Source of the DNA: Allobosea sp039673065
GTDB taxonomy: Bacteria; Pseudomonadota; Alphaproteobacteria; Rhizobiales; Beijerinckiaceae
DNA: 64,000 nt
Direction of reading: 5' to 3'
Assembly (NCBI RefSeq): GCF_039673065.1
Contig: NZ_JBDJKW010000005.1
Coordinates: 1 to 64,000, forward strand
Below the pieces are notes generated by a model. The model saw only the letters and a program-made list of their open reading frames with translations, did no database searches and was not told the DNA's origin. The translations under genes were made by a program, and so were the position numbers. Below, in pieces: positions 32,447 through 39,967 of the stretch; positions within the stretch are counted from its first letter, which is position 1, and every line of letters starts with the position of its first letter.

Positions 32447-33618
32447 GACGGTCCTCTCAGCAAGAAAAAAATTGAGAGGGCAGCGGGCCGACTAAGAATC
32501 ATAGCGCTCGGAATGGTTGACAGCGCAAGCGAAGTGCGAAAATTCCGTGCGAGTTGTCCACGTTAGAATCGCCAGATACGGGAATAACACACTGAAACAC
32601 TTAGATAATTATCCGATTCGGATTTGGTAGCATTTTCCAGGCCAAAGGGGGCACAACGGGACGTTCGTCCCGAGTCGGCCAAGCGCCGCGAGTGTTTCCT
32701 GAAGTCGCTGCGTCGCCCGCTCTAGGCCAATCATCCGCAACGCAACGTCGCGCTCAGAGATTTTGCCATTAGTTCGGCTTGAGTTTCGGCTTGAATTTGG
32801 AAGGTCAGCACGCCTCCGGTGAAAAGCCGGTGACCATGCAGCAGGTTTTTGCTTCGAGATCTTTCATCGCAGCTTCTAGGGCCACAGTATCGAACTTTGG
32901 CGCGGTCGGTAGCGCGGGCGCGTTCTTCAGGCGCTCATAAAGCTCATGAGCTTCGGCAATGTTTCGCTGAGATGGGCGTCTGGATGTTCGCAGGCGACGT
33001 AGAGGCCGCGAGAATCGTACAAGGGGTAAGTTCGGTGCTCTTCAGGAAATGGTCGGCGGCCCATTTCTCGAAATTCATGAAGGTGTGCCGAGTACGTACA
33101 GCGCGAATTGGCGCATCGCGTTGTACTGATACTGTAGACGAAAATTCCAGATCCGACTTACCTTGCGCCTAAAAAGAAAATCTCCTGGCCTCGCCATCGA
33201 TCACACCCCCTTTTATCGAAATCTACATATCGGAATGCCTTACCGGCAGCAAACTACTGAATAATAATAGTTATTTTTACTTTAAAAAATATTTAAGGCG
33301 TTCTGAACCCGCCCCGGCGGCGCGCACGGCTTTCTTCAGAGCCCCCGCTGCCCCAAGGCGGGCGCTGCTCCGCTACCGTTTGCGGCAAACCGCGCGGCAA
33401 GGCGCCTGCCCGTCAGGCGGCGTTTGACGCCTTTTCGAGCTCTCCCTGCGCCCCCTGCGTCCACAGGTCCGCCGATCCGGCGTTTGCAGTTCGCGCGAAC
33501 CGCCTTACTCTCCGGCCGGAGCGGGACGAGGGGTAGACCGGCAGAAGCCGGCGACCAGCCTGCGTCGCAAGGTCCAGTCGGCGGCAGATGGCCTCGACGC
33601 CATCCGGGAGAATCACGA
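32447..33618. other. AT-rich gene-poor region with decayed coding sequence
   Basis: About 1.2 kb whose base composition is clearly lower in GC than the surroundings, most strongly at 33220-33300, with runs such as AATAATAATAG and TTTAAAAAATATTTAA. I see no intact gene. Fragments on the minus strand look like broken open frames (see the pseudogene entry). From about 33301 the sequence returns to high GC and forms the leader of the dpp operon, with small hairpins but no clear promoter. No integrase, att repeat or tRNA is visible. Confidence 0.6.
32805..33078 (-). pseudogene. Frameshifted remnant of an unidentified gene
   Basis: Protein-like text continues across three frames of the minus strand. 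It begins MNFEKWAADHFLKSTELTP at 33078, shifts by one to LYDSRGLYVACEHPDAHLSE, and shifts again to AHELYERLKNAPALPTAPKF, then DLEAKTCCMVTGFSPEAC and a stop at 32807-32805. Each segment has the composition of a real soluble protein, which suggests one gene with two frameshifts. I do not recognise the family. A further open fragment (ERDVALRMIGLERATQRLQ) continues to 32609. Confidence is limited because the frames were joined by eye. Confidence 0.35.
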
Positions 33619-35214
33619 ATGAAACCGTTCAGCGTCACCGGGCTGAAAGCCCTCGGCCTCGCGGCTATCGCGATGCCCGTCCTGGCCGTGACGGCTCCGG
33701 CGCAGGAGCTCAAGGTCGGCATCTCCGCCGAGCTCAGCGCGATGGATCCGCACTACCACAACCTCACTCCCAACAACATGGTTTCGCGGCACATCTACGA
33801 GACGCTGGTCGGCCAGGACGAGAAGCAGCGGCTGGTGCCGCGCCTCGCCGAGAGCTGGAAGGCGATCGACGACACCACCTGGGAGTTCAAGCTGCGCAAG
33901 GGCGTCACCTTCCATGACGGCTCGCCCTTCACCGCCGACGACGTGATCGCGACCTTGCAGCGCGCGCCGAACGTGCCGAAGAGCCCCTCCAGCTTCAGCG
34001 CCTATGTGCGCGGCAAGGAGCTGAGCAAGGTCGACGACCACACCATCCGCATCAAGACCGCGCAGCCGGCACCGCTCGTGCCGACCGACATGTCGGTCGT
34101 CGCCATCATCCCCGCCAAGTGCAAGGATTCCACCACCGAGGACTTCAACCTCGGCAAGTGCGCCACCGGCGGCACCGGCCCCTACAAGCAGGCTGAATAT
34201 GTCGCGGGCGACCGCGTCGTGCTCACCGCCAACGAGAATTACTGGGGCGGCAAGGAGCCCTGGTCGAAGGTCACCTTCCGCGTGATGACCTCGGCGCCGA
34301 CCCGCGTGGCGGCGCTGCTGGCGGGCGATGTCGACGTGATCGAGCACGTTCCGACCGCCGACGTGGCGCGCCTCAAGGGCGACGCCAAGCTCGAGGTGTT
34401 CAGCACGGTCTCGAACCGCGTGATCTATTTCCACATGGATCACTTCCGCGAGGTTTCGCCCTTCATCACCGCCAAGAACGGCTCGGAGATCAAGAACCCG
34501 CTGCGCAACCTCAAGGTGCGCCAGGCGCTCTCCATGGCGATCAACCGCCCCGGCATCGTCGACCGCATCATGGAGAAGGAGGCGATTCCCGCCGGCCAGC
34601 TCCTGCCCGACGTCTTCTTCGGCACCTCGAAGAACCTGCCGCCAGTGAAGTTCGACCTCGCCGGCGCCAAGAAGCTGCTCGCCGAGGCTGGCTATCCGGA
34701 CGGCTTCAAGATGAAGCTGCACGGCACGAACGGCCGCTATCTCAACGACACCAAGATCATCGAGGCGGTGGCGCAGATGTTCTCGCGCCTGGGCATCGAG
34801 ACCGAGGTCGAGACGCTGCCGGCGGCGAACTTCTTCTCCCGCGCCTCGCAGGGCGGCGCCGGCAACACGCCGGAGTTCTCCTTCATCCTGGTCGGCTGGG
34901 GCGCGGGCACCGGCGAATCCTCGGATTCGCTCAAGGCGCTGCTGGCGACCTTCGACCCGAAGAAGGGCATGGGCGCCACCAATCGCGGCCGCTACTCCAA
35001 CCCCGATTTCGACGCCAAGCTCGACGAGGCGCTGCGCACCGTCGACGACGCCAAGCGCGACCTGGCGCTGGCCGCGGCGATGGAGATCGGCATGAAGGAT
35101 GTCGGGCTGATCCCGACCCACTACCAGCTCAACACCTGGGCCGCGCGCAAGGGCTTCAAGGTGCTGCCGCGCACCGACGAGTACACCCTGGCGATGGGTA
35201 TCCGGAAGGAATGA
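33619..35214 (+). CDS. Peptide ABC transporter substrate-binding protein, DppA/OppA type
   Basis: Periplasmic receptor of SBP family 5, 531 residues. The signal peptide (KALGLAAIAMPVLAVTAPAQ) precedes the family start LKVGISAELSAMDPHYHNLT. Then come VSRHIYETLVGQDEKQRLVPRLAESW, GVTFHDGSPFTADDVIATL and VRQALSMAINRPGIVDRI. It starts at ATG 33619; upstream in-frame sequence reads through the leader and is not coding. First gene of the operon continuing to 39852. The ligand could be a peptide, opine or glycoside. Confidence 0.93.
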   Translation: MKPFSVTGLKALGLAAIAMPVLAVTAPAQELKVGISAELSAMDPHYHNLTPNNMVSRHIYETLVGQDEKQRLVPRLAESWKAIDDTTWEFKLRKGVTFHDGSPFTADDVIATLQRAPNVPKSPSSFSAYVRGKELSKVDDHTIRIKTAQPAPLVPTDMSVVAIIPAKCKDSTTEDFNLGKCATGGTGPYKQAEYVAGDRVVLTANENYWGGKEPWSKVTFRVMTSAPTRVAALLAGDVDVIEHVPTADVARLKGDAKLEVFSTVSNRVIYFHMDHFREVSPFITAKNGSEIKNPLRNLKVRQALSMAINRPGIVDRIMEKEAIPAGQLLPDVFFGTSKNLPPVKFDLAGAKKLLAEAGYPDGFKMKLHGTNGRYLNDTKIIEAVAQMFSRLGIETEVETLPAANFFSRASQGGAGNTPEFSFILVGWGAGTGESSDSLKALLATFDPKKGMGATNRGRYSNPDFDAKLDEALRTVDDAKRDLALAAAMEIGMKDVGLIPTHYQLNTWAARKGFKVLPRTDEYTLAMGIRKE

Positions 35215-35221
35215 GGGACGC

Positions 35222-35247
35222 GGGGCCGGTGAGCATGCACCGGCCCC
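35222..35247 (+). terminator. Hairpin between peptide receptor and permease genes
   Basis: GGGGCCGGTG pairs perfectly with CACCGGCCCC around a 6-nt loop, eight bases after the receptor stop. There is no T-run. It likely acts as a partial terminator or mRNA stabiliser favouring the receptor transcript. Confidence 0.55.
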
Positions 35248-35275
35248 GTCCCCGCCTTCTCCCAGGGAACGCACC

Positions 35276-36253
35276 ATGATCGCCTTCATCCTGCGCCGGC
35301 TCGCACAGTCCGCCTTCGTCGTGGCGGCGATGCTCGTCATCGTGTTCTTCGGCGTGAACGTGGTCGGCGATCCGATCTGGATGCTCGTCTCCCCGGAGAT
35401 GGACCAGCAGCAGATCGCCGAGACGGCCCGCGCCTTCGGCCTCGACCGCCCGATCTGGGAGCAGTTCCTGATCTTCCTGAAGAACGCGGCGCAGGGCGAT
35501 CTCGGCCGCTCCTTCATCCATGGCGAATCCGCCATCAAGCTGATCCTCGACCGCATGCCCGCGACGCTGGAGCTCGCCTTCGTCGCCCTGTTCATGGCGA
35601 TCCTGATCGGCCTGCCGCTCGGCCTCTATGCCGGGCTGAAGCCCGAAAGCCGCATCTCGCGGATGATCATGGCGATCTCGATCCTGGGCTTCTCGCTGCC
35701 GACCTTCTGGGTCGGCCTGATGCTGATCCTGACCTTCGCGGTCAGCCTGGGCTGGCTGCCGGCGACCGGGCGCGGGCCCACCGTCTCCATCCTCGGCATC
35801 GAGACCTCGCTGCTCTCGCTGCAGGGCTGGAAGCATGTCACGCTGCCGGCGCTGAACCTCGCGCTGCTCAAGATCTCGCTGGTGATCCGCCTGGCGCGTG
35901 CCGGCGCCCGCGAGGCGGCGCTGATGGACTATGTGAAGTTCGCGCGCGCCAAGGGCCTGTCGCAGAGCCGGATCATCGGCGTGCACATCCTGAAGAACAT
36001 CATGATCCCGATCGTCACCGTGCTCGGGCTCGAGTTCGGTTCGCTGGTGGCGTTCTCGGTGGTCACCGAGACGATCTTCGCCTGGCCGGGCATGGGCCGC
36101 CTGCTGCTGGAGGCGATCACCCGCCTCGACCGGCCGGTGATCGTCGCCTACGTCATGGTGGTGGTGGTGCTGTTCGTGGTCATCAACCTCTTGGTCGACC
36201 TGGTCTATTCCGCGCTCGATCCGCGCGTGCGCCTGACGGAGGCGACCTCGTGA
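35276..36253 (+). CDS. Peptide ABC transporter permease, DppB type
   Basis: Inner-membrane permease of 325 residues. It opens with the DppB/OppB pattern FILRRLAQSAFVVAAMLVIVFF, followed by GLDRPIWEQFLIFLKNAAQGDLGRS. The EAA region has VKFARAKGLSQSRIIGVHILKN, and the VTETIFAWPGMGRLLLEAI motif lies near the end. It overlaps the next gene as GTGA. Confidence 0.94.
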   Translation: MIAFILRRLAQSAFVVAAMLVIVFFGVNVVGDPIWMLVSPEMDQQQIAETARAFGLDRPIWEQFLIFLKNAAQGDLGRSFIHGESAIKLILDRMPATLELAFVALFMAILIGLPLGLYAGLKPESRISRMIMAISILGFSLPTFWVGLMLILTFAVSLGWLPATGRGPTVSILGIETSLLSLQGWKHVTLPALNLALLKISLVIRLARAGAREAALMDYVKFARAKGLSQSRIIGVHILKNIMIPIVTVLGLEFGSLVAFSVVTETIFAWPGMGRLLLEAITRLDRPVIVAYVMVVVVLFVVINLLVDLVYSALDPRVRLTEATS

Positions 36254-37173
36254 GCGACACTGCGCTGCCCCAGACCGCCCCGCCTCCGGCGCCTGCCCGC
36301 GAGGAGACGCCGCTGCGCCGCTTCGTGCGCTCCTTCTTCGAGGACCGCGTCGCGGTCTTCGGCCTGGGCCTGTTCGCGCTGATCGTCCTGTTGGCGTTGG
36401 CCGCGCCACTGATCGCGCCGCAGAACCCCTACGACCTTTCGGCCGTCGACGTGATGGATTCGCGCCTGCCGCCGGGCGAGGTCTCCGGCGAGGGCTTCAC
36501 CATGTGGCTCGGCTCGGACGGCGTCGGGCGCGACCTGCTCTCCGGCATCCTCTACGGCCTGCGCATCTCGCTGACGGTCGGCGCCTTCTCGGGCATCCTC
36601 GCGGCGGCGATCGGCATGGCGGTCGGGCTGATCGCCGCCTATGCCGGCGGGCGCACCGAATCCGCGATCATGCGCCTCGTCGACCTGCAGCTCTCGCTGC
36701 CCTCGGTGCTGGTGGCGCTGATTCTGGTCGCGGGGCTCGGCAAGGGCGTCGACAAGATCATCATCGCGCTCGTACTGGTGCAGTGGGCCTATTACGCCCG
36801 CACCGTGCGCGGCACCGCGCTGGTCGAGCGCCGCAAGGAATATGTCGAGGCGGCGCAGTCGCTCGGGCTATCCCATGCGCGGACCGTGTTCCGGCACATC
36901 CTGCCGAACTGCCTGGCGCCGGTGATCGTCATCGTCACCGTGCAGACGGCGCATGCGATCTCGCTGGAGGCGACGCTGTCCTTCCTCGGCGTCGGCCTGC
37001 CGCAGACCGAGCCCTCGCTCGGAGTGCTGATCGCCAACGGCTTCCAGTACATGCTGTCCGGTTCCTACTGGATCTCGGTCTTCCCCGGCCTGGCGCTGCT
37101 TTTGACCATCGTCTCGATCAACCTGGTCGGCGACCGGCTGCGCGACGTGCTCAATCCGCGGCTGGAGAAGTGA
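36250..37173 (+). CDS. Peptide ABC transporter permease, DppC type
   Basis: Permease of 307 residues starting at GTG 36250. An N-terminal cytoplasmic arm is followed by a helix (VAVFGLGLFALIVLLALAAPLIAPQNPYDL), the DppC signature LGSDGVGRDLLSGILYGLRISLTVG and the EAA loop EAAQSLGLSHARTVFRHILPNC. The end, LVGDRLRDVLNPRLEK, is typical. Its stop codon lies in a 13-bp sequence repeated 680 bp downstream, where the ATPase gene begins. Confidence 0.94.
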   Translation: MSDTALPQTAPPPAPAREETPLRRFVRSFFEDRVAVFGLGLFALIVLLALAAPLIAPQNPYDLSAVDVMDSRLPPGEVSGEGFTMWLGSDGVGRDLLSGILYGLRISLTVGAFSGILAAAIGMAVGLIAAYAGGRTESAIMRLVDLQLSLPSVLVALILVAGLGKGVDKIIIALVLVQWAYYARTVRGTALVERRKEYVEAAQSLGLSHARTVFRHILPNCLAPVIVIVTVQTAHAISLEATLSFLGVGLPQTEPSLGVLIANGFQYMLSGSYWISVFPGLALLLTIVSINLVGDRLRDVLNPRLEK

Positions 37174-37179
37174 GCATGG
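37167..37179 (+). repeat. Left copy of a 13-bp direct repeat flanking the DUF559 cassette
   Basis: GAAGTGAGCATGG spans the end of the dppC-type gene (its TGA stop) and an ATG. An identical copy lies at 37847-37859, where it spans the nuclease stop and the ATG of the dppD-type gene. The pair brackets the DUF559 gene. Confidence 0.75.
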
Positions 37180-37268
37180 TTGAGGCCATCGCACGCTGTA
37201 GCGCCGGCACCAAGCGCCAGACTGCGCCGCGGCACGTGCGGGCCGCGGCGTCACGGAGGCCAACGGTC

Positions 37269-37853
37269 ATGCCGGACAGACCTACGCCGGATCGTCTCGA
37301 TCGCGCGCGGACTCTGCGCAGGGAGATGACCGGGGCGGAAAAGAAGCTCTGGCAGCAGCTCCGCGCGCATCGCAGCGGCGCCCATGTCCGGCGGCAGGTG
37401 CCCGTCGGCCCCTATATCGCGGATTTTCTCTGCCGGTCGCACCATCTGGTGATCGAGGTGGACGGCGATCAGCACGGAGCCGGCGCACAGCTCGCCAGCG
37501 ACCGGCGTCGCGATCATTGGTTCTCGGATCGGGGCTATCGTACGCTTCGCTTCAGCAATTGGCAGGTGATGAACGAATTCGAGAGCGTGATACTGACGAT
37601 CGAGGCCGCTCTGGACGGCGCGCTCGACCTGTCCACCTACGCCGCCGCACCGGCGACGATCGGCGACATCCCGGCCCTCCGAGACTGCGGAACCGCGACA
37701 GGCCCTCTCTCCCGGAACGGGGGAGAGATGGAGAGGGGGTCTTCGTTGCCCTCCCTCGGGAACGACGCGGCCGCCCCCTCCCAACCCTCCCCCGTTCCGG
37801 GAGAGGGCTCCCGCGCCCCTGGCTGTGCGGGCGGCGTGCGAAAGGGGAAGTGA
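37269..37853 (+). CDS. DUF559 family endonuclease-like protein
   Basis: PD-(D/E)XK-type nuclease related to very-short-patch repair enzymes, about 194 residues from ATG 37269. Core motifs are ARTLRREMTGAEKKLWQQLR, VRRQVPVGPYIADFLC, the active-site strand HHLVIEVDGDQH and GYRTLRFSNWQVMNEFESV. An in-frame ATG at 37176 would add 31 residues with no family match. The last 50 or so residues are translated from a palindromic element (37702-37812), so the natural core ends near LDLSTY. It interrupts a peptide-transporter operon. DUF559 genes often sit as lone cassettes; the function is unknown. Confidence 0.85.
   Translation: MPDRPTPDRLDRARTLRREMTGAEKKLWQQLRAHRSGAHVRRQVPVGPYIADFLCRSHHLVIEVDGDQHGAGAQLASDRRRDHWFSDRGYRTLRFSNWQVMNEFESVILTIEAALDGALDLSTYAAAPATIGDIPALRDCGTATGPLSRNGGEMERGSSLPSLGNDAAAPSQPSPVPGEGSRAPGCAGGVRKGK
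37702..37812 (+). repeat. Palindromic dispersed element, copy A
   Basis: Terminal arms CTCTCCCGGAACGGGGGAG (37707-37725) and its exact reverse complement (37787-37805) would fold into a long hairpin. Each arm is flanked by similar GA-rich or CT-rich sequence. Copy B at 54205-54320 matches this copy in the opposite orientation. The element is read through as the C-terminal tail of the DUF559 protein. Confidence 0.75.
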
Positions 37854-37859
37854 GCATGG
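37847..37859 (+). repeat. Right copy of the 13-bp direct repeat flanking the DUF559 cassette
   Basis: GAAGTGAGCATGG, identical to 37167-37179. It includes the nuclease stop TGA and the ATG of the following ATPase gene, suggesting the original dppC-dppD junction was duplicated when the cassette entered. Confidence 0.75.
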
Positions 37860-38839
37860 CTGCCGTCCTCGAGGTTTCCGGTCTGAAGACGCATTTCTTC
37901 ACGCGGGCCGGCGTGGTGAAGTCGGTGGACGACGTGTCGTTCACCGTGGCGAAGGGCGAGGTGCTCGGCCTGGTCGGCGAGTCCGGTTCCGGCAAGTCGG
38001 TCACCGGGTTTTCGGTGATGGGGCTGATCGATCCACCCGGGCGGATCGTCGGCGGCTCGATCAAGCTGTCGGGCCGCGAGATCGTCGGGCTCGACGAAGC
38101 CGGCTACCGCGCCATCCGCGGCCGGGAGATCGCGATGATCTTCCAGGACCCTATGATGACGCTGAACCCGGTGCTGCGCATCGACACGCAGATGATCGAG
38201 GCCGTCACCGCCCATGAGCGGGTCTCGCACAAGGCGGCGCGCGCCCGGGCCCGCGACGCGCTGGCCCGTGTCGGCATCCCCTCGCCCGAGGAACGGCTCA
38301 ACGCCTATCCGCACCAGTTCTCCGGCGGCATGCGCCAGCGCGTCGCGATCGCGATCGCGCTGCTGCACAGCCCGCCGCTGATCATCTGCGACGAGCCGAC
38401 CACCGCGCTCGACGTCACCATCCAGAGCCAGATCCTCGCCGAGATGCAGGCCCTCTGCGCCGAGACAGGCACGGCCCTGGTCTGGATCACGCATGATCTC
38501 GGCGTGGTCGCCGGCCTCGCCGACCGGATCGCGGTGATGTATGCCGGCCGCGTGGTCGAGACCGGCGGCGTCGACGACGTGCTCGACTGGCCGCTGCATC
38601 CCTACACAGCCGGCCTGCTCGGCTCGCTGCCCGCCGAGGGCGAGCCGGGGCAGCCGCTGCGCCAGGTCCGGGGCGCGACGCCCTCGCTCGCCAGCCTGCT
38701 GCCGGGCTGCGCCTTCGCGTCGCGCTGCGACTATGCGCAGGCCGACTGCCTCGCCAGCGCGCCCGGCGTCACCCCGTTCCCGGACGGGCGCCAGACGCGC
38801 TGCCACCACCCGCTGAACCTGGCAGGAGTCGCGGCATGA
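37856..38839 (+). CDS. Peptide ABC transporter ATP-binding protein, DppD type
   Basis: ATPase of 327 residues. Walker A is GESGSGKSV, then MIFQDPMMTLNPVLRI, the signature FSGGMRQRV, Walker B LIICDEPTTALDVT and THDLGVVAGLADR. The C-terminal oligopeptide-transporter extension has the cysteine cluster GCAFASRCDYAQADC. The ATG at 37856 lies within the direct repeat. The following gene overlaps by 4 bp (ATGA). Confidence 0.95.
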   Translation: MAAVLEVSGLKTHFFTRAGVVKSVDDVSFTVAKGEVLGLVGESGSGKSVTGFSVMGLIDPPGRIVGGSIKLSGREIVGLDEAGYRAIRGREIAMIFQDPMMTLNPVLRIDTQMIEAVTAHERVSHKAARARARDALARVGIPSPEERLNAYPHQFSGGMRQRVAIAIALLHSPPLIICDEPTTALDVTIQSQILAEMQALCAETGTALVWITHDLGVVAGLADRIAVMYAGRVVETGGVDDVLDWPLHPYTAGLLGSLPAEGEPGQPLRQVRGATPSLASLLPGCAFASRCDYAQADCLASAPGVTPFPDGRQTRCHHPLNLAGVAA

Positions 38840-39852
38840 GCGGCCCGATCCTGACGCTGGAAGGCGTCTCCAAGCGCTTCACCAAGCCGCTCGACGCCGC
38901 CTCGCGCTTCGCCAACATGTTCGGCGCGGGCTATCGCGAGGAGGTCGTCCACGCCGTCGACGGCGTCGATCTCGCCATCGCGGAGGGCGAGGTGGTAGGC
39001 CTCGTCGGCGAATCGGGCTGCGGGAAGTCGACGCTGGGCCGCGTCGTCGCCGGCATCCATCCCGCCAGCAGCGGCACGGTGCGCTGGCAGGGCCAGCCCA
39101 CCGCCACGATGAGCGCCCAGGAGCGCCGGGCCGCGACACTGGCGATCCAGATGATCTTCCAGGACCCGATGTCGTCGCTGAACCCGCGCATGCGGGTCAC
39201 CGACATCGTCGGCGAGGCCCCGGTCGTGCACGGGCTGGTGCCGAAGGCCGAGCAGGACGGCTATGTCGCGGCGATGCTGGAGCGGGTCGGGCTCGATCCC
39301 AGCTATCGCCGGCGCTATCCGCACCAGTTCTCGGGCGGCCAGCGGGCGCGCATCGGCATCGCGCGGGCGCTGGCGGTGAAGCCGCGCTTCCTGGTCTGCG
39401 ACGAGAGCGTCGCGGCGCTCGACGTCTCGATCCAGGCGCAGGTCCTCAACCTGTTCATGAACCTGCGCGACGAGCTCGGGCTGACCTATCTCTTCATCAG
39501 CCACGACCTCTCGGTGGTGCGCCATCTCTCCGACCGGGTGGTGATCATGTATCTCGGCCGCGTGGTCGAGAGCGCCACGGCGAGCGCGCTGTTCAAGGGG
39601 CCGCAGCATCCCTACAGCCAGGCCCTGCTCGCCAACGTCCCGACCATCGCGGCGCGGCGGAAGCGCTTCGCCGCGCTGAAGGGCGAAATCCCCTCGCCGC
39701 TGCACCCGCCGCCGGGCTGCCATTTCCATCCGCGCTGCCCGCAGGCCGGGCCGCGCTGCAAGGTGGAGCGGCCGGCGCTGCGCGAGCTGGCGAGCGGCCA
39801 TGTCGCGGCCTGCCACCTGCATGACGGCGGCGTGGGCGCTCGGGCCGCATAG
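38836..39852 (+). CDS. Peptide ABC transporter ATP-binding protein, DppF type
   Basis: Second ATPase, 338 residues: Walker A GESGCGKST, MIFQDPMSSLNPRMRV, the signature FSGGQRARI, Walker B FLVCDESVAALDVS (Ser in place of the usual Pro after DE) and SHDLSVVRHLSDR. The C-terminal extension has GCHFHPRCPQAGPRC. It closes the dpp operon. The DES in Walker B is a small deviation and the catalytic glutamate remains. Confidence 0.95.
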   Translation: MSGPILTLEGVSKRFTKPLDAASRFANMFGAGYREEVVHAVDGVDLAIAEGEVVGLVGESGCGKSTLGRVVAGIHPASSGTVRWQGQPTATMSAQERRAATLAIQMIFQDPMSSLNPRMRVTDIVGEAPVVHGLVPKAEQDGYVAAMLERVGLDPSYRRRYPHQFSGGQRARIGIARALAVKPRFLVCDESVAALDVSIQAQVLNLFMNLRDELGLTYLFISHDLSVVRHLSDRVVIMYLGRVVESATASALFKGPQHPYSQALLANVPTIAARRKRFAALKGEIPSPLHPPPGCHFHPRCPQAGPRCKVERPALRELASGHVAACHLHDGGVGARAA

Positions 39853-39967
39853 CGCCGGCGGCGCCCCGGCGCTATTCCTGCGATCTCCCTTGACGGCGCC
39901 CGGCTTCCGCGCAACCTCCGGGCGGCCGCCGCCACCGAACGGCCTTAAGCCGGGGACAACGAACGTG

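Noticed and set aside
32849..33172. A 107-codon plus-strand open frame in the AT-rich region
   Set aside because: No ribosome site and no family resemblance; the opposite strand gives more protein-like fragments, read here as a decayed gene.
32447..33618. Prophage or integrated element in the AT-rich stretch
   Set aside because: No integrase, phage structural gene, tRNA or flanking direct repeats could be found.
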